64,000 nucleotides of DNA from Myxococcota bacterium (GTDB taxonomy: Bacteria > Myxococcota_A > UBA9160 > UBA6930), in NCBI GenBank assembly GCA_028285625.1, contig JANQOX010000001.1:248001-312000 (forward strand). Reading direction: 5' to 3'. Each line of letters begins with the position of its first letter. Position 1 is the first letter of the stretch. The translations under genes and the position numbers were made by a program. Positions 16,566 through 27,663 of this stretch are shown here, in pieces. Below the pieces are notes generated by a model. It made no database searches. It saw nothing but the letters and a program-made list of their open reading frames with translations, and was not told where the DNA came from.

Positions 16566-17105
16566 TTGGCGGCCGTCGTGGTCGGCCGTGTGGTCGGCGC
16601 GCACGGCGTACGCGGGGACGTGCGCGTCCGCTGGCTCGGAGACGGTCCGGACAACCTGCTGTCGGCCGAGCGTGTGGCGCTGGCCGACCCCGAGCGCGGT
16701 CGATCGGATCCCGCGCCACGCACATTCGACGTAAGAGGAGGAGGTCCGGGAAGACAGGGCGAAGTGCGGCTCTCCTTCGTGGGCATCGAAGACCGCGACG
16801 GCGCGGAGGCCCTGCGAGGTCGCCTGGTCCTGGTGGACGCTTCGGTGCTGCCGACCCTGCCCGACGGGGAGTTCTACTGGCACGAGCTGGTGGGATGCCG
16901 GGTCGAGACCGAGGCTGGAGCCGACCTGGGGCGCGTTCGAGAGCTCTGGGAGACCGGAGCCCACGACTTGCTGGTGGTGATCGATGCAGAAGGGCGTAGG
17001 CGCCTCGTGCCCACGGCGGGCCCAGCGATCCTCGCCATCGAACCCGCAGCTGGCCGAATCGTCGTCGACGACACGCCCGGTCTCTTCGAGCCCGAAGCGA
17101 ACTAG
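16566..17105 (+). CDS. rimM: ribosome maturation factor RimM
   Basis: Binds S19 in the assembling 30S head and aids 16S rRNA processing. The 179-residue protein has the N-terminal barrel motif VVVGRVVGAHGVRGDVRVRW and the PRC-barrel part with FYWHELVGCRVET and a C-terminal DDTPGLFEPE. The start is a rare TTG at 16566, 3 bp after khpA; it is chosen because the conserved VGRVVGAHG begins six residues later and no better start is nearby. Confidence 0.94.
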   Translation: MAAVVVGRVVGAHGVRGDVRVRWLGDGPDNLLSAERVALADPERGRSDPAPRTFDVRGGGPGRQGEVRLSFVGIEDRDGAEALRGRLVLVDASVLPTLPDGEFYWHELVGCRVETEAGADLGRVRELWETGAHDLLVVIDAEGRRRLVPTAGPAILAIEPAAGRIVVDDTPGLFEPEAN

Positions 17106-17159
17106 GTCCCCCGGACCCAGAGGAACCCGACCGAACGACCCAAGAGGAGGAAACCAGCC

Positions 17160-17861
17160 ATGCTCCGGATCGACGTCCTCTCGATCCATCCGGAGCTCTT
17201 CGACGCGTTCCGCACCACGGGAGTGATCGGCCTGGCCCGGGAGGAGGGCGCCCTCGAACTCGAGGCGCACGACCTGCGGGCCTGGTGTGACGATCCGCAC
17301 CGCAAGGTGGACGACGAGCCCTACGGGGGCGGGCCGGGCATGGTGATGAAGGCCCAGCCGATCATCGAGGCGGTCGAGGCCCTGGCCGGACCGAAAGGAG
17401 TCGGACGCGAGGCCCGCGTCGTCCTCCTCTCGCCCCAGGGCCGCCGATTCGATCAGGACCGGGCGCGAGAGCTGGCCCGGGAGCGCCATCTGGTGCTGGT
17501 CTGCGGACGCTACGAGGGGGTCGACGAACGAGCGATCGACCTGGCCATCGATGAAGAGATCTCGATCGGCGACTACGTCCTTTCGGGCGGCGAGATTCCG
17601 GCGATGGCCGTGATCGAGGCCACCGCCCGGTTGGTGCCCGGGGTGCTCGGCAACCCGGCGTCGCTCGCCACCGAGACGTTCCAGCAGGGGAGGCTCGAGG
17701 GCCCCCAGTACACACGCCCCGCCGAGGTGCGGGGCCAGGCCGTTCCGGAGGTGCTTCGGTCCGGCGACCATGGCAGAATCGCCCGCTGGCGAGACGAGCG
17801 GGCACGAAAGCGCACACGAGAGCGGAGGCCGGACCTGGCCCCGCGAGGAGACGAACGATGA
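17160..17861 (+). CDS. trmD: tRNA (guanine37-N1)-methyltransferase
   Basis: SPOUT-class enzyme methylating G37 next to the anticodon, preventing frameshifts. The 233-residue protein has the N-terminal [27 protein letters not shown], the knot motifs [12 protein letters not shown] and [10 protein letters not shown], and the C-terminal GPQYTRP. The ATG at 17160 follows an AGAGGAGG ribosome site at good spacing. The last codons overlap the rplS start as ATGA, so the two are probably translationally coupled. Confidence 0.97.
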   Translation: MLRIDVLSIHPELFDAFRTTGVIGLAREEGALELEAHDLRAWCDDPHRKVDDEPYGGGPGMVMKAQPIIEAVEALAGPKGVGREARVVLLSPQGRRFDQDRARELARERHLVLVCGRYEGVDERAIDLAIDEEISIGDYVLSGGEIPAMAVIEATARLVPGVLGNPASLATETFQQGRLEGPQYTRPAEVRGQAVPEVLRSGDHGRIARWRDERARKRTRERRPDLAPRGDER

Positions 17862-18391
17862 ACAGCGTGGACGTGATCGAACGCGAGCCCCGCCGCCGCG
17901 ACCTGCCGCCCTTCCGGGCCGGCGACACCGTGCGGGTGCACGTGAAGATCCGCGAGGGCGACAAGGAGCGGACGCAGATCTTCGAGGGCGTCGTACTCCG
18001 CCGCCGCCGCGGGGGCGCTTCGGCGAGCTTCACCGTGCGGAAGATCTCCTACGGCGTGGGCGTCGAGCGCATCTTCCCGATCGAGTCGCCGGCCGTGCAG
18101 AAGGTCGAGATCAAGAGCCGCGGCCACGTGCGCCGCTCGCGGATCTACTACCTGCGCGAGCTGCGCGGCAAGAAGGCACGCCTGCGCTCGAAGCTGCGGG
18201 ACCTGTCGGCGCTGGTCTCCGAGGAGGAGGCCGACGCCCAGGCCGGCACCGCCGCCGCCGTGGCCGACGCCGAGGCCGCGAAGCAGGCCGCCCTGGAGGC
18301 TCCGGAGCCCGAGGCACCCGCCGCATCCGAGGTGCCGGACGCATCCGAGACGCCGGCCGAAGAGGCCACCGAGGCCGAGAACAAGTCCTAG
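17858..18391 (+). CDS. rplS: 50S ribosomal protein L19
   Basis: Large-subunit protein L19. The core (residues 1-120) includes [38 protein letters not shown] and [18 protein letters not shown]. Beyond it comes an unusual 55-residue tail rich in Ala, Glu and Pro ([19 protein letters not shown]...), making 177 aa against about 115-120 normally. S16 in the same operon has a similar low-complexity tail. The gene ends the translation operon and is followed by two hairpins before a convergent cupin gene. Confidence 0.96.
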   Translation: MNSVDVIEREPRRRDLPPFRAGDTVRVHVKIREGDKERTQIFEGVVLRRRRGGASASFTVRKISYGVGVERIFPIESPAVQKVEIKSRGHVRRSRIYYLRELRGKKARLRSKLRDLSALVSEEEADAQAGTAAAVADAEAAKQAALEAPEPEAPAASEVPDASETPAEEATEAENKS

Positions 18392-18440
18392 GGGTCGCGC
18401 GACCCGAACGGACGCGACCGCCGCGCTTCCGCTGGAAGCG
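18392..18440 (+). terminator. tandem hairpins between rplS and the convergent cupin gene
   Basis: GGGTCGCGCGACCC (18392-18405) is a self-complementary 14-mer directly after the rplS stop. A 7-bp stem CGCTTCC-GCT-GGAAGCG follows at 18424-18440. Their place between two converging genes suggests a bidirectional terminator, though neither has a T-tract. Confidence 0.45.
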
Positions 18441-18457
18441 GCGACCGCGCAGGCTCG

Positions 18458-18814
18458 CTAGGACTCCTCGCGACCGTAGTCGTCGTCGAGGCGGACCACG
18501 TCTTCGAGTTCGGGGGTCGAGACCTCGACCAGCTCGACGCGCTCGTCCGCCTCGAATCGGTGCTTTCGACCCGCTTCGATCCGCCGGCTTTCTCCGGCGG
18601 CCAGCGTCACGGTCTCGAGCGTGCCCGCTGCGTCTTCGAGCAGCAGCCGCAGCTTGCCCGAGAGCACCAGGATGCTCTCGTCCTTGCGCTCGTGGTACTG
18701 CAACGAGAGGCGGTGGCCCGGCTCGATGACCAGGATCTTGCCCACGTAGCGGTCGGTGTGCGCCCACAGGAGCTCATGGCCCCAAGGCTTGTCTACGCGC
18801 TTCGGTTCGCCCAT
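18458..18814 (-). CDS. stand-alone mannose-6-phosphate isomerase type II cupin
   Basis: 118-residue single cupin like the C-terminal isomerase half of the bifunctional ManC/AlgA enzymes. Its hallmarks are KPWGHELLW near residue 9, the metal-binding cupin motif LSLQYHERKDESILVLSG and the second motif ESRRIEAGRKHRFEAD. The ATG at 18814 gives the conserved start MGEPKRVDKPWG. It probably converts fructose-6-phosphate to mannose-6-phosphate or acts on a related sugar. The ManC at 58878 lacks this domain, so the pair may divide the usual bifunctional task. It lies downstream of yraN on the same strand. Confidence 0.82.
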   Translation of the reverse strand: MGEPKRVDKPWGHELLWAHTDRYVGKILVIEPGHRLSLQYHERKDESILVLSGKLRLLLEDAAGTLETVTLAAGESRRIEAGRKHRFEADERVELVEVSTPELEDVVRLDDDYGREES

Positions 18815-18875
18815 GCCTGCTTTGTCGGTCTCCGCTTTGCGAGCCTCGCGAGGTCGCCGCGGCAGGCACACTAGC

Positions 18876-19262
18876 TCAGAGGTCACCCGCGTCGAAGGCT
18901 CCGACGAGGTGCCGCGCGGCCAGCGATCCCGAAGGGCCGGGCTCCACCGCCACCACGTCGAAGCGCAGTCGGGCGCCCGGCCAGCCGTGCTCGCGCAGCC
19001 AGGCGGCGCCCCCGCGGACCAGGCGTGCACGCTTGCGCGCATCGACGGCCTCTTCGGGCAGCCCCGCCCCGCGCGTGCGCCGGGTCTTCACCTCGACGAT
19101 CACGCAGCGCAGGCCCCGGCGGGCCACCAGGTCGATCTCCACGCCGCCGGCGCGCACGTTGCGCGCGAGGATCCGGTAGCCTTGCGCGCGCAGGTAGTTC
19201 GCGGCGCAGGCTTCGCCGCATGCACCGAGCCGCCGGCGCGGTTCGGTCCTTCGGTCCGTCAT
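18876..19262 (-). CDS. yraN: YraN/UPF0102 family endonuclease-fold protein
   Basis: 128-residue protein of the UPF0102 family with a restriction-endonuclease-like fold, proposed to act in DNA processing. It has the N-terminal GEACAANYLRAQGYRILARNVR, then the GGVEIDLVAR and VIVEVKTRR segments that supply the acidic and lysine active-site residues of the PD-(D/E)xK fold, and a C-terminal LRFDVVAVE. The ATG at 19262 is divergent from rsmI, which lies 114 bp away. The rsmI-yraN pairing is common in bacteria. Confidence 0.92.
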   Translation of the reverse strand: MTDRRTEPRRRLGACGEACAANYLRAQGYRILARNVRAGGVEIDLVARRGLRCVIVEVKTRRTRGAGLPEEAVDARKRARLVRGGAAWLREHGWPGARLRFDVVAVEPGPSGSLAARHLVGAFDAGDL

Positions 19263-19376
19263 GCCATCTCCCGCGGGACCGGGGCGTGGACCCAGGCTAG
19301 CGGAACCCTGTGGGCGAGAGGTCGAGGTCATCTTGGACACCACGAGGTCGAGTCTCTGGGAAACGACGAGGACGGC

Positions 19377-20216
19377 GTGGGCAGCCTGTACGTGATCGCC
19401 ACGCCGATCGGAAACCTCGAGGACGTCACGCTGCGCGCGCTGCGATTGCTGGGAAGCTGCGACCTGCTGCTGGCCGAGGACACGCGACGCACCCGGGTGC
19501 TGCTCGATCGTCACCAGGTCGACGCCCGACCTCGCGCACTGCACGCGCACAACGAGGCGGCGCGCACGGGCGAGGTGCTCGATGCGCTCGAGGCCGGCCA
19601 CGACGTGGCCCTCGTCTCGGATGCCGGGACGCCGCAGGTCTCCGACCCCGGCGAACGCGTGGTCGCAAGCGTGCTCGAGGCCGGTCATGCGGTGGTACCC
19701 ATCCCCGGGCCGTCCGCTTGCCTGGCGGCGTTGGCCGCGTCGGGCCTTCCGGTCGTGCCCTTCGCGTTCCTCGGCTTCGTCCCGCGCCGCGCCGGCGAGC
19801 GCGATCGCTGGATTCGGGCCTGGGTGGGTCGCCCCGAGACGCTCGTGCTCTTCGAATCCCCGCGTCGGCTGGCCGGAACACTGGAGGCGCTTCGCGAGGT
19901 GCTCGGCGACCGGCCCGCGGCCGTGGCGCGCGAGCTGACCAAGGTGCACGAGGAGGTCGTTCGTGCACCGCTCGGCGAGCTGGCGCAGCACTTCGCCGAC
20001 GGCGCCCGCGGCGAGGTGACGGTCGTGGTCGGCGGCGGCGAGCCCGAGCCCGCACTCGACGGCGAAGCGCTGGATGCGCAGATCGCGTCACGGCTGGCAG
20101 AGGGGCAGGGGGCCAAGGAGATCGCCTCGGATCTGGCGCCGCTGGCGGGCCTGTCTCGCCGCACCGTCTACGCGCGCGCCCTGGCGCTTCGCGGCGAGCG
20201 CGAGGATGGCTCGTGA
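19377..20216 (+). CDS. rsmI: 16S rRNA (cytidine1402-2'-O)-methyltransferase
   Basis: Methylates the ribose of C1402 in the 30S decoding centre. The tetrapyrrole-methylase-fold protein (279 aa) has YVIATPIGNLEDVTLRAL at the N-terminus, LLAEDTRRT, VSDAGTPQVSDPG and VPIPGPSAC. The C-terminal AEGQGAKEIASDL is a helix-turn-helix-like tail common in RsmI. The GTG at 19377 gives the conserved start MGSLYVIATP. Its stop overlaps the next gene as GTGA. Confidence 0.95.
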   Translation: MGSLYVIATPIGNLEDVTLRALRLLGSCDLLLAEDTRRTRVLLDRHQVDARPRALHAHNEAARTGEVLDALEAGHDVALVSDAGTPQVSDPGERVVASVLEAGHAVVPIPGPSACLAALAASGLPVVPFAFLGFVPRRAGERDRWIRAWVGRPETLVLFESPRRLAGTLEALREVLGDRPAAVARELTKVHEEVVRAPLGELAQHFADGARGEVTVVVGGGEPEPALDGEALDAQIASRLAEGQGAKEIASDLAPLAGLSRRTVYARALALRGEREDGS

Positions 20217-21865
20217 CCCCGCGGCGGCTGCCCACGTTCGCCCGCACGCTCTGGTACCTGAAACCGGCGCAGGTCCGCGGGCAGATCGCTCATGCGCTCG
20301 GTCGCGGTGCGCGCCGGGTCGCGGTTTCGGGCCCGCCGCCCGAGCCGGGCTTCGAAGCGCCGAAGGTGCCGTGGCTGACGCCGCCGCCCCACGCGCGCTG
20401 GGACGGGGGCGCCCGCGTCGAGCTGATCGGTCGCGAGGTCTCGTTCGCCGGAGGGATCGACTGGGCCTTCGCGCGCGAGGGGCCGCTGTTCGCGTTCCAT
20501 CTGCACCAGTTCGACTGGGCGCGCGACCCCGTGGCCCCGGCCGGCGCCCGGCTCGACGCGCTGGAGAGCTGGGTCACGTACCACGACGATCGCCCCACCG
20601 CCCTGGGCTGGGGGCCCTTCGTCTCGAGCCTGCGCGCGATCTCCTGGATCAAGATGATGACGACGCCCGGCGCCCTGCCGCGAGAGGCCGACACGGCCGG
20701 CGTTCGCCTGGCGCTGGCGTCCAGCCTCGAGACCGTGGCCGCGCACCCGGAGACCCACATCCTTGCCAACCACTACCTGTGGAATCTGCTGGCGTTGGTC
20801 TTCGGTGGCGTGGCGATGCGCGGCCCGCTCGCCGACGGGTGGCTGGCCCACGCCCCCGAGCTGGTGAGCGAACTCGCCGAGCAGGTGGGCCGCGACGGCC
20901 TCCACTACGAGCGCAGCCCCATGTACCACGCGCTGCTGCTCGAGAACCTGCTCGACATTCTCGACGCGGACGCCTCGGCGCAGGGTGCGAGTGGGCGCCT
21001 GCCCGAGTCCGTGCGCGGGCCACTGGCCGAGGTGGCCGCACGCATGCTGGGGGCGCTCCCCGTCGTGACCCATCCCGACGGCGAGATCGCGCTGTTCGGC
21101 GACGCGGCCTTCGGGATCGCGCACGCGCCGGCCGACCTGGCCAACCAGGGCGAGGCCCTTGGGCTGCAGCCGCGAGCGCCCGAGCCCGCGGGCCTGCTGC
21201 GCAACGCCGGCTTCGTCCGGCTCGAAGCCGGGCCCTTCGTCCTGATCGCGACGGCCGCTCCACCTGCGCCGAGCTACCAGCCCGGCCATGCCCATTGCGA
21301 CGCGCTCTCGTTCGAACTCTCCGTAGCGGGGCAGCGGGTCGTCACCGATACCGGCGTCTGCGAGTACCTGCCGGGAACGCGGCGCGACATCGCCCGGGCC
21401 ACGCGCTCCCATGCCACGGTGGAGGTCGAAGGTCACGAGCAGGCGGAGGTCTGGGCCGCGCACCGGGTGGGCGGCCGGCCCGACGTGGGCATCGTGCACG
21501 CCGACCCGCCGACGGTCTTCGAGGCGGTCTGCGCCGGCTGGGCCACGCCCGAGGTGCTGCACCGGCGTCGGTTCGAGGTCACCGAGGGCGCCGTCACGAT
21601 TCGCGACGACTTCGACGCCCCCGCAGCTCGCGCTCGCCTGCACCTGCCGCTTGCCCCCGGGCTCGAACCCGTGCTCGACGCGAACGTCGCTCGACTGGCG
21701 CTGCCCGACGGCGGTCGTCTCGAAGTCACGCTGCCCGGCGAAGCCCGCTGGGAGATCGTGCGGCGCCCCTACTACCCCGAGTTCGGGCGCGAGGTGCTGA
21801 GGGCCGTCCTCGTGGGCGAGGCCGGCCCGCTCTCGGCGGGGGATTGGTCGGTGCGCCTGGCCTGA
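20213..21865 (+). CDS. heparinase II/III family protein
   Basis: 550-residue protein with an alpha/alpha-toroid N-terminal half (ARTLWYLKPAQVRGQIAHAL, then ANHYLWNLLALVFGG and HYERSPMYH) and a C-terminal beta-sandwich half carrying the family motif PSYQPGHAHCDALSFEL. Such enzymes eliminate uronic-acid polysaccharides, and relatives are common in exopolysaccharide loci. No signal peptide is evident. The GTG at 20213 overlaps the rsmI stop by four bases, an odd partner for a housekeeping gene. The active Tyr/His pair is likely in the HYERSPMYH segment. Action on the local polymer made from UDP-glucuronate is an inference. Confidence 0.85.
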   Translation: MTPRRLPTFARTLWYLKPAQVRGQIAHALGRGARRVAVSGPPPEPGFEAPKVPWLTPPPHARWDGGARVELIGREVSFAGGIDWAFAREGPLFAFHLHQFDWARDPVAPAGARLDALESWVTYHDDRPTALGWGPFVSSLRAISWIKMMTTPGALPREADTAGVRLALASSLETVAAHPETHILANHYLWNLLALVFGGVAMRGPLADGWLAHAPELVSELAEQVGRDGLHYERSPMYHALLLENLLDILDADASAQGASGRLPESVRGPLAEVAARMLGALPVVTHPDGEIALFGDAAFGIAHAPADLANQGEALGLQPRAPEPAGLLRNAGFVRLEAGPFVLIATAAPPAPSYQPGHAHCDALSFELSVAGQRVVTDTGVCEYLPGTRRDIARATRSHATVEVEGHEQAEVWAAHRVGGRPDVGIVHADPPTVFEAVCAGWATPEVLHRRRFEVTEGAVTIRDDFDAPAARARLHLPLAPGLEPVLDANVARLALPDGGRLEVTLPGEARWEIVRRPYYPEFGREVLRAVLVGEAGPLSAGDWSVRLA

Positions 21866-21877
21866 GTCCGGCGCGAT

Positions 21878-23926
<2,049 letters not shown>

Positions 23927-24052
23927 TCAAGTGGGTCCTCGGCCCCGTCGATGAAGGGAGTGCCGGGCCGGCAGATGCCCGGAAAGCGTAGGGAATCATA
24001 CCACGCGGCCCGTCCGGGCCTGCTTGGTCCCCAGGGGAGGCGAGTTCGCCGC

Positions 24053-25195
24053 ATGGCCCTCGCGCAAGCCTCGTCCACAGCCTTCCTCCGCTGCAAGAGC
24101 GGGCGCATCACCTGGACCAACCAGGCGTTGGCAGCGCTCCTGCGTACGGATCCGGCGGCGCTGGTCGGGCAGAGCCCCGATGCCTTCGTGGCCGACGCCG
24201 GCGCGGGGCTGCCGGACTGGCTGGGCGGAGAGGCCCCGGACCCGGCGGCGCCGCTTGCCTGCGATCTGGTCCGCGACGACGGAAGCCGCACGCCGGTCGA
24301 GGTGCGGGCGCTCGGCGATGGCGAGTTCGAGATCCGCGATCTCGGTGCCAGCCGGCGGCTGTCGCGGGAGAACGTCGAACTGGCCCGAAGGCTGCGGGAT
24401 GCCCAGCAGGAGTTGGCGGAGCAGGCCGAGCGCCTGGGCGCCACGGCGCGCGAGCGCGACGAGCTGCTCACGGTGGTGAGCCACGAGCTTCAGACGCCGC
24501 TCACCGTCGTGGCGGGCTTCGTCCGGCTGCTTCTCACCGAGCAGGCCGGGCCGCTCACCGATGACCAGCGCAAGTACCTGAAAGAGAGCGCGCGCAGCTG
24601 CGAGCGACTCACCCGCTTCGTGACCCATCTGGTCGATGCGCACCCCGCGGCTTCGGAGGCCCGGCCGGTGCGGCTGTCGCCGGGGTGCCTGGAAGAGACC
24701 GTGCGCTCCGTGGTCGACTGGTTGCGACCCCTCGCCAACGAGCGCGGTCAGCAGATCGAGATCGAGCTCGATGCGGAGGCCCGACGCGCGCGCTTCGATC
24801 CCGTACGCCTCGAGCAGGTGATGGCGAACCTGCTTGGAAACGCGCTCAAGCACGGCCGCCCGCGCGGCGTCCTGTACGTCCGCAGCCGCGTGGCCGAAGA
24901 GCACGGCCTGATCGAGGTGGCCGTCTGCGACGACGGCGAAGGCGTGCCGCCCGAGGATCGCGAGCGCATCTTCGAGCCCTACGTGCGCGGCGAGGGCCGC
25001 AACCGCGGGGCAGGGCTGGGTCTGGGGCTCGCCATCTGCCGCCGCGCAATCGAGGCCCATGGCGGCTCCATCCGCGTGGGCGAAGCACCCGAAGGCGGTG
25101 CCCAGTTCGTATTCACGCTGCCCGCCGACACGGCCGACTCGGCGTCCACGCCGCCCGCCGGCACGGGCGATCCCGAGGTCGCCGCCGGTGGCTGA
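24053..25195 (+). CDS. soluble sensor histidine kinase
   Basis: 380-residue kinase without membrane segments. Residues 1-105 form a PAS-like sensor (ITWTNQALAALLRTDP), followed by a coiled coil, the phospho-acceptor VVSHELQTPLTVV near residue 145 and a HATPase domain with the N-box NLLGNALKHGRP, G1 CDDGEGVPPED and G2 GAGLGLGLAICRR. A Thr/Pro-rich tail ends the protein. The ATG at 24053 follows GGGGAGG by 12 bp. It overlaps the adjacent regulator gene by 8 bp, so they are a two-component pair. The signal is presumably cytoplasmic and unknown. Confidence 0.9.
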   Translation: MALAQASSTAFLRCKSGRITWTNQALAALLRTDPAALVGQSPDAFVADAGAGLPDWLGGEAPDPAAPLACDLVRDDGSRTPVEVRALGDGEFEIRDLGASRRLSRENVELARRLRDAQQELAEQAERLGATARERDELLTVVSHELQTPLTVVAGFVRLLLTEQAGPLTDDQRKYLKESARSCERLTRFVTHLVDAHPAASEARPVRLSPGCLEETVRSVVDWLRPLANERGQQIEIELDAEARRARFDPVRLEQVMANLLGNALKHGRPRGVLYVRSRVAEEHGLIEVAVCDDGEGVPPEDRERIFEPYVRGEGRNRGAGLGLGLAICRRAIEAHGGSIRVGEAPEGGAQFVFTLPADTADSASTPPAGTGDPEVAAGG

Positions 25196-26582
25196 GGCGA
25201 AGACCGCAGCGCCGCTGGCGCGCGTGCTGCTCATCGACGACAGCGACGGCATCCGCAGCTTCGTCGCGAGCCTGCTGGGAACCTGCGGCTACGAGGTCGA
25301 TACGGCGGCCGATGGTCGCCGCGCCCTGGGCTTGATCGAAGGCGGCCTCGCCCCCGACGTGGTGCTGCTCGACGTGATGCTCCCCGAGATGGACGGGCTC
25401 GAGACGCTGCGCCGCATCCGGGCGCTGGCTCCCGAGCTGCCCGTGGTGATGCTCTCCGTGGTGGGAAAGGCCGAGACCATCGTCGAGGCCATGCGTGCCG
25501 GGGCCGCGGACTTCCTGAACAAGCCCTTCGACGAAGAAGAGCTGCTCTCGTTGCTCGAACGGGTCAAAGCGCGCCCCGCGGCCGAGGGGGTCTCCGGTCC
25601 GGCCGGCCCGCGCTTCGAAGGTCCCGCCTGGGAAGAGATCACGGCGATCCTCGAGCAGATCGCAGACGTGGACGTGACGGTCCTGATCCACGGCGAGAGC
25701 GGCGTCGGCAAGGAGGTGGTGGCGCGCGCCATCCACGAGACCTCGTCGCGGCGCGCCGAGCCCTTCGTCAAGGTGAACTGTGCGGCGCTGCCGGGCGAGC
25801 TGCTGGAGAGCGAGCTGTTCGGCTACGAACGGGGCGCGTTCACGGGCGCGACCGCACGGCGGGCCGGAAAGTTCGAGAACGCCCACGGCGGAACGATCTT
25901 TCTCGACGAGATCGGCGAGATGAGTCCGGCGGCCCAGGCCAAGCTGCTGCACGTCCTCCAGGACGCCACGTTCTCGCGGCTGGGAGGCAACCAGGAAATC
26001 CAGGTGGACGTGCGCGTCGTCAGTGCGACGAACCGTCCGCTCGAGGAGATGGTGGCGCGCGGCGGGTTCCGGGAGGACCTGTTCTTCCGCCTCAACGTCG
26101 TGAACGTCGCCATCCCGCCCCTGCGCGAACGGCGCGAGGAGATCCCCGGCCTGGTGGATCACTTCCTCGCGCGTTCGGCGGCGCGGTATGGCCGCCCACG
26201 CCCCGAGCTCAGCCGCGAGCTGCAGCACGTCTTCGAGCGCTACCCGTTCCCCGGCAACGTGCGGCAGCTCGAGAATCTGGTGAAGCGCATCGTGGTGCTC
26301 GGCAGCGAGGAGGCCGTGATGCAGGAACTGCTGCGCGGCGACACCCAGGGACAGGCCCCGGGCGGCGCGCTGCGCGAGCTGCTCGACGAGGTCGAGCGGT
26401 CCGCCGGCACCCTGCCGCTTCGCGAGGTGGGCCGGCGTGCGGCGCTCGAAGCCGAGCGTGAGGCCATCGGACAGGTGCTGATGCGAACGGGGTGGAACCG
26501 CAAGCAGGCCGCGCAGATCCTCGGGGTCAGCTACAAGACCCTGCTCCAGAAGATCCGCGACACCGGCCTCCGCCCCGACTGA
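25188..26582 (+). CDS. NtrC-family sigma-54-dependent response regulator
   Basis: 464-residue activator. The receiver domain (1-125) carries VLLIDDSD and the phospho-Asp in VVLLDVMLPEMDG. The AAA+ domain has Walker A GESGVGKE, the sigma-54 loop GAFTGA (ERGAFTGATARR), Walker [13 protein letters not shown] and the arginine-finger region FFRLNVVNVAIPPLRER. The C-terminal Fis-type helix-turn-helix is WNRKQAAQILGVSYKTLLQK. The start GTG at 25188 overlaps the kinase gene. It should activate RpoN promoters when phosphorylated by the kinase upstream; targets are unknown, but the nearby sulfotransferase and glycosyltransferase genes are candidates. Confidence 0.93.
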   Translation: MAEAKTAAPLARVLLIDDSDGIRSFVASLLGTCGYEVDTAADGRRALGLIEGGLAPDVVLLDVMLPEMDGLETLRRIRALAPELPVVMLSVVGKAETIVEAMRAGAADFLNKPFDEEELLSLLERVKARPAAEGVSGPAGPRFEGPAWEEITAILEQIADVDVTVLIHGESGVGKEVVARAIHETSSRRAEPFVKVNCAALPGELLESELFGYERGAFTGATARRAGKFENAHGGTIFLDEIGEMSPAAQAKLLHVLQDATFSRLGGNQEIQVDVRVVSATNRPLEEMVARGGFREDLFFRLNVVNVAIPPLRERREEIPGLVDHFLARSAARYGRPRPELSRELQHVFERYPFPGNVRQLENLVKRIVVLGSEEAVMQELLRGDTQGQAPGGALRELLDEVERSAGTLPLREVGRRAALEAEREAIGQVLMRTGWNRKQAAQILGVSYKTLLQKIRDTGLRPD

Positions 26583-26605
26583 CCGGGGCTTCCTTCCCTG
26601 GCCGG

Positions 26606-27553
26606 CTAGGGCCAGTCGAAGCCGAAGTGGCGGTTGGCGGGCCCGGCGACCCGGGCGATCACCTCGAGGTCGGCGTCCGACAGGCGGCTCTTCCAGGACA
26701 CGTCTTCGCGAACCTCGCCGGCGCCGCCCAGTCGCATCTCGTTGCCGATGATGTGGTGGCTCACGGCCCGGAAATCTTCGGGGACCTGCGCGCGCGCCAC
26801 GCCCAGGAAGTCCGAGATGCGGTCCAGGGTGCCCTGCAGGTCGGCGCACAGCTCGTGGTAGCGGATGCGCAGGCGACGGTCCTCGGGGAGTTCCCGGAGC
26901 GCCGCATCGGCCGACTCGTTGGCGCGCCGCCAGATGTTCGCGGCTTCGGCCAGGTCGGTGGTGGTGCCGTGCTTCAGGATGCTCGAAGTGTTGGCGCGCG
27001 CATCGCGCACCAGATGGATGGCGCGAACGTCGAGCTGCGGGTGGCGTGCCAGCAGCTTGGGGCGCTGGTGGTCGCGCGCCGTATCCACGAAGACGCGCTT
27101 GCCCGACGCCTCGAGAATGGCGCGGGCCAGGGCCCAGCTGCGCCAGCCGGGACCGTCGACCATGCGCTGGACGGGGGGCAGCGCGCCGAGGGTGCGGTCG
27201 CGAATGCGCTCGAGCGCCGGGCTGCGCACGCTTCGCACGAGCACCGCGTCGAGGTAGCGGTTGCCCGTGGGTGCGAAGTTCGTCGACCAGTAGTCGGTGG
27301 CAAAGACGTCCACCGGGTGGCCGAGTTCGGCGGTTCGCGCCGCGACGCCCTTCCAGAAGCTGCAGTCGGCGAAGCGCTCTCCGCAGGAGCAGGCGTAGGT
27401 GGCGAGATCGGTGTCCGGAATCAGGCCCGTGGCGGCGCCGATCGAGGCGCACTCGGGGTGCGCGTTCATCAGGAACCCGAGCAGGGTCGAGCCCGTGTAG
27501 GCGCATCCGGGCATGCACACGTAGCTCACGGGCCCTGCATCGTGACCGGTCAT
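26606..27553 (-). CDS. sulfotransferase family protein
   Basis: 315-residue PAPS-dependent sulfotransferase fold. The N-terminal phosphosulfate loop is CMPGCAYTGSTLLGFLMNAHP, and the 3'-phosphate motif is AIHLVRDARANTSS. There is a cluster of cysteines around CSCGERFADCSFW. It probably adds sulfate to a sugar or other polymer building block. The ATG at 27553 is divergent from a glycosyltransferase gene 110 bp away. The end abuts the convergent NtrC-type regulator. A second, different sulfotransferase lies at 29981. Confidence 0.85.
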   Translation of the reverse strand: MTGHDAGPVSYVCMPGCAYTGSTLLGFLMNAHPECASIGAATGLIPDTDLATYACSCGERFADCSFWKGVAARTAELGHPVDVFATDYWSTNFAPTGNRYLDAVLVRSVRSPALERIRDRTLGALPPVQRMVDGPGWRSWALARAILEASGKRVFVDTARDHQRPKLLARHPQLDVRAIHLVRDARANTSSILKHGTTTDLAEAANIWRRANESADAALRELPEDRRLRIRYHELCADLQGTLDRISDFLGVARAQVPEDFRAVSHHIIGNEMRLGGAGEVREDVSWKSRLSDADLEVIARVAGPANRHFGFDWP

Positions 27554-27663
27554 GTCCTGCACGCTTCTCCGCCGTGGGCCGGGCTGTGGCCCGAGGCCAT
27601 GCGCGCGCCGACACCCCCCGCAGCGCGGTCGGGAGCATACCGGTGTGCTAGAAGGAGGTCGAG

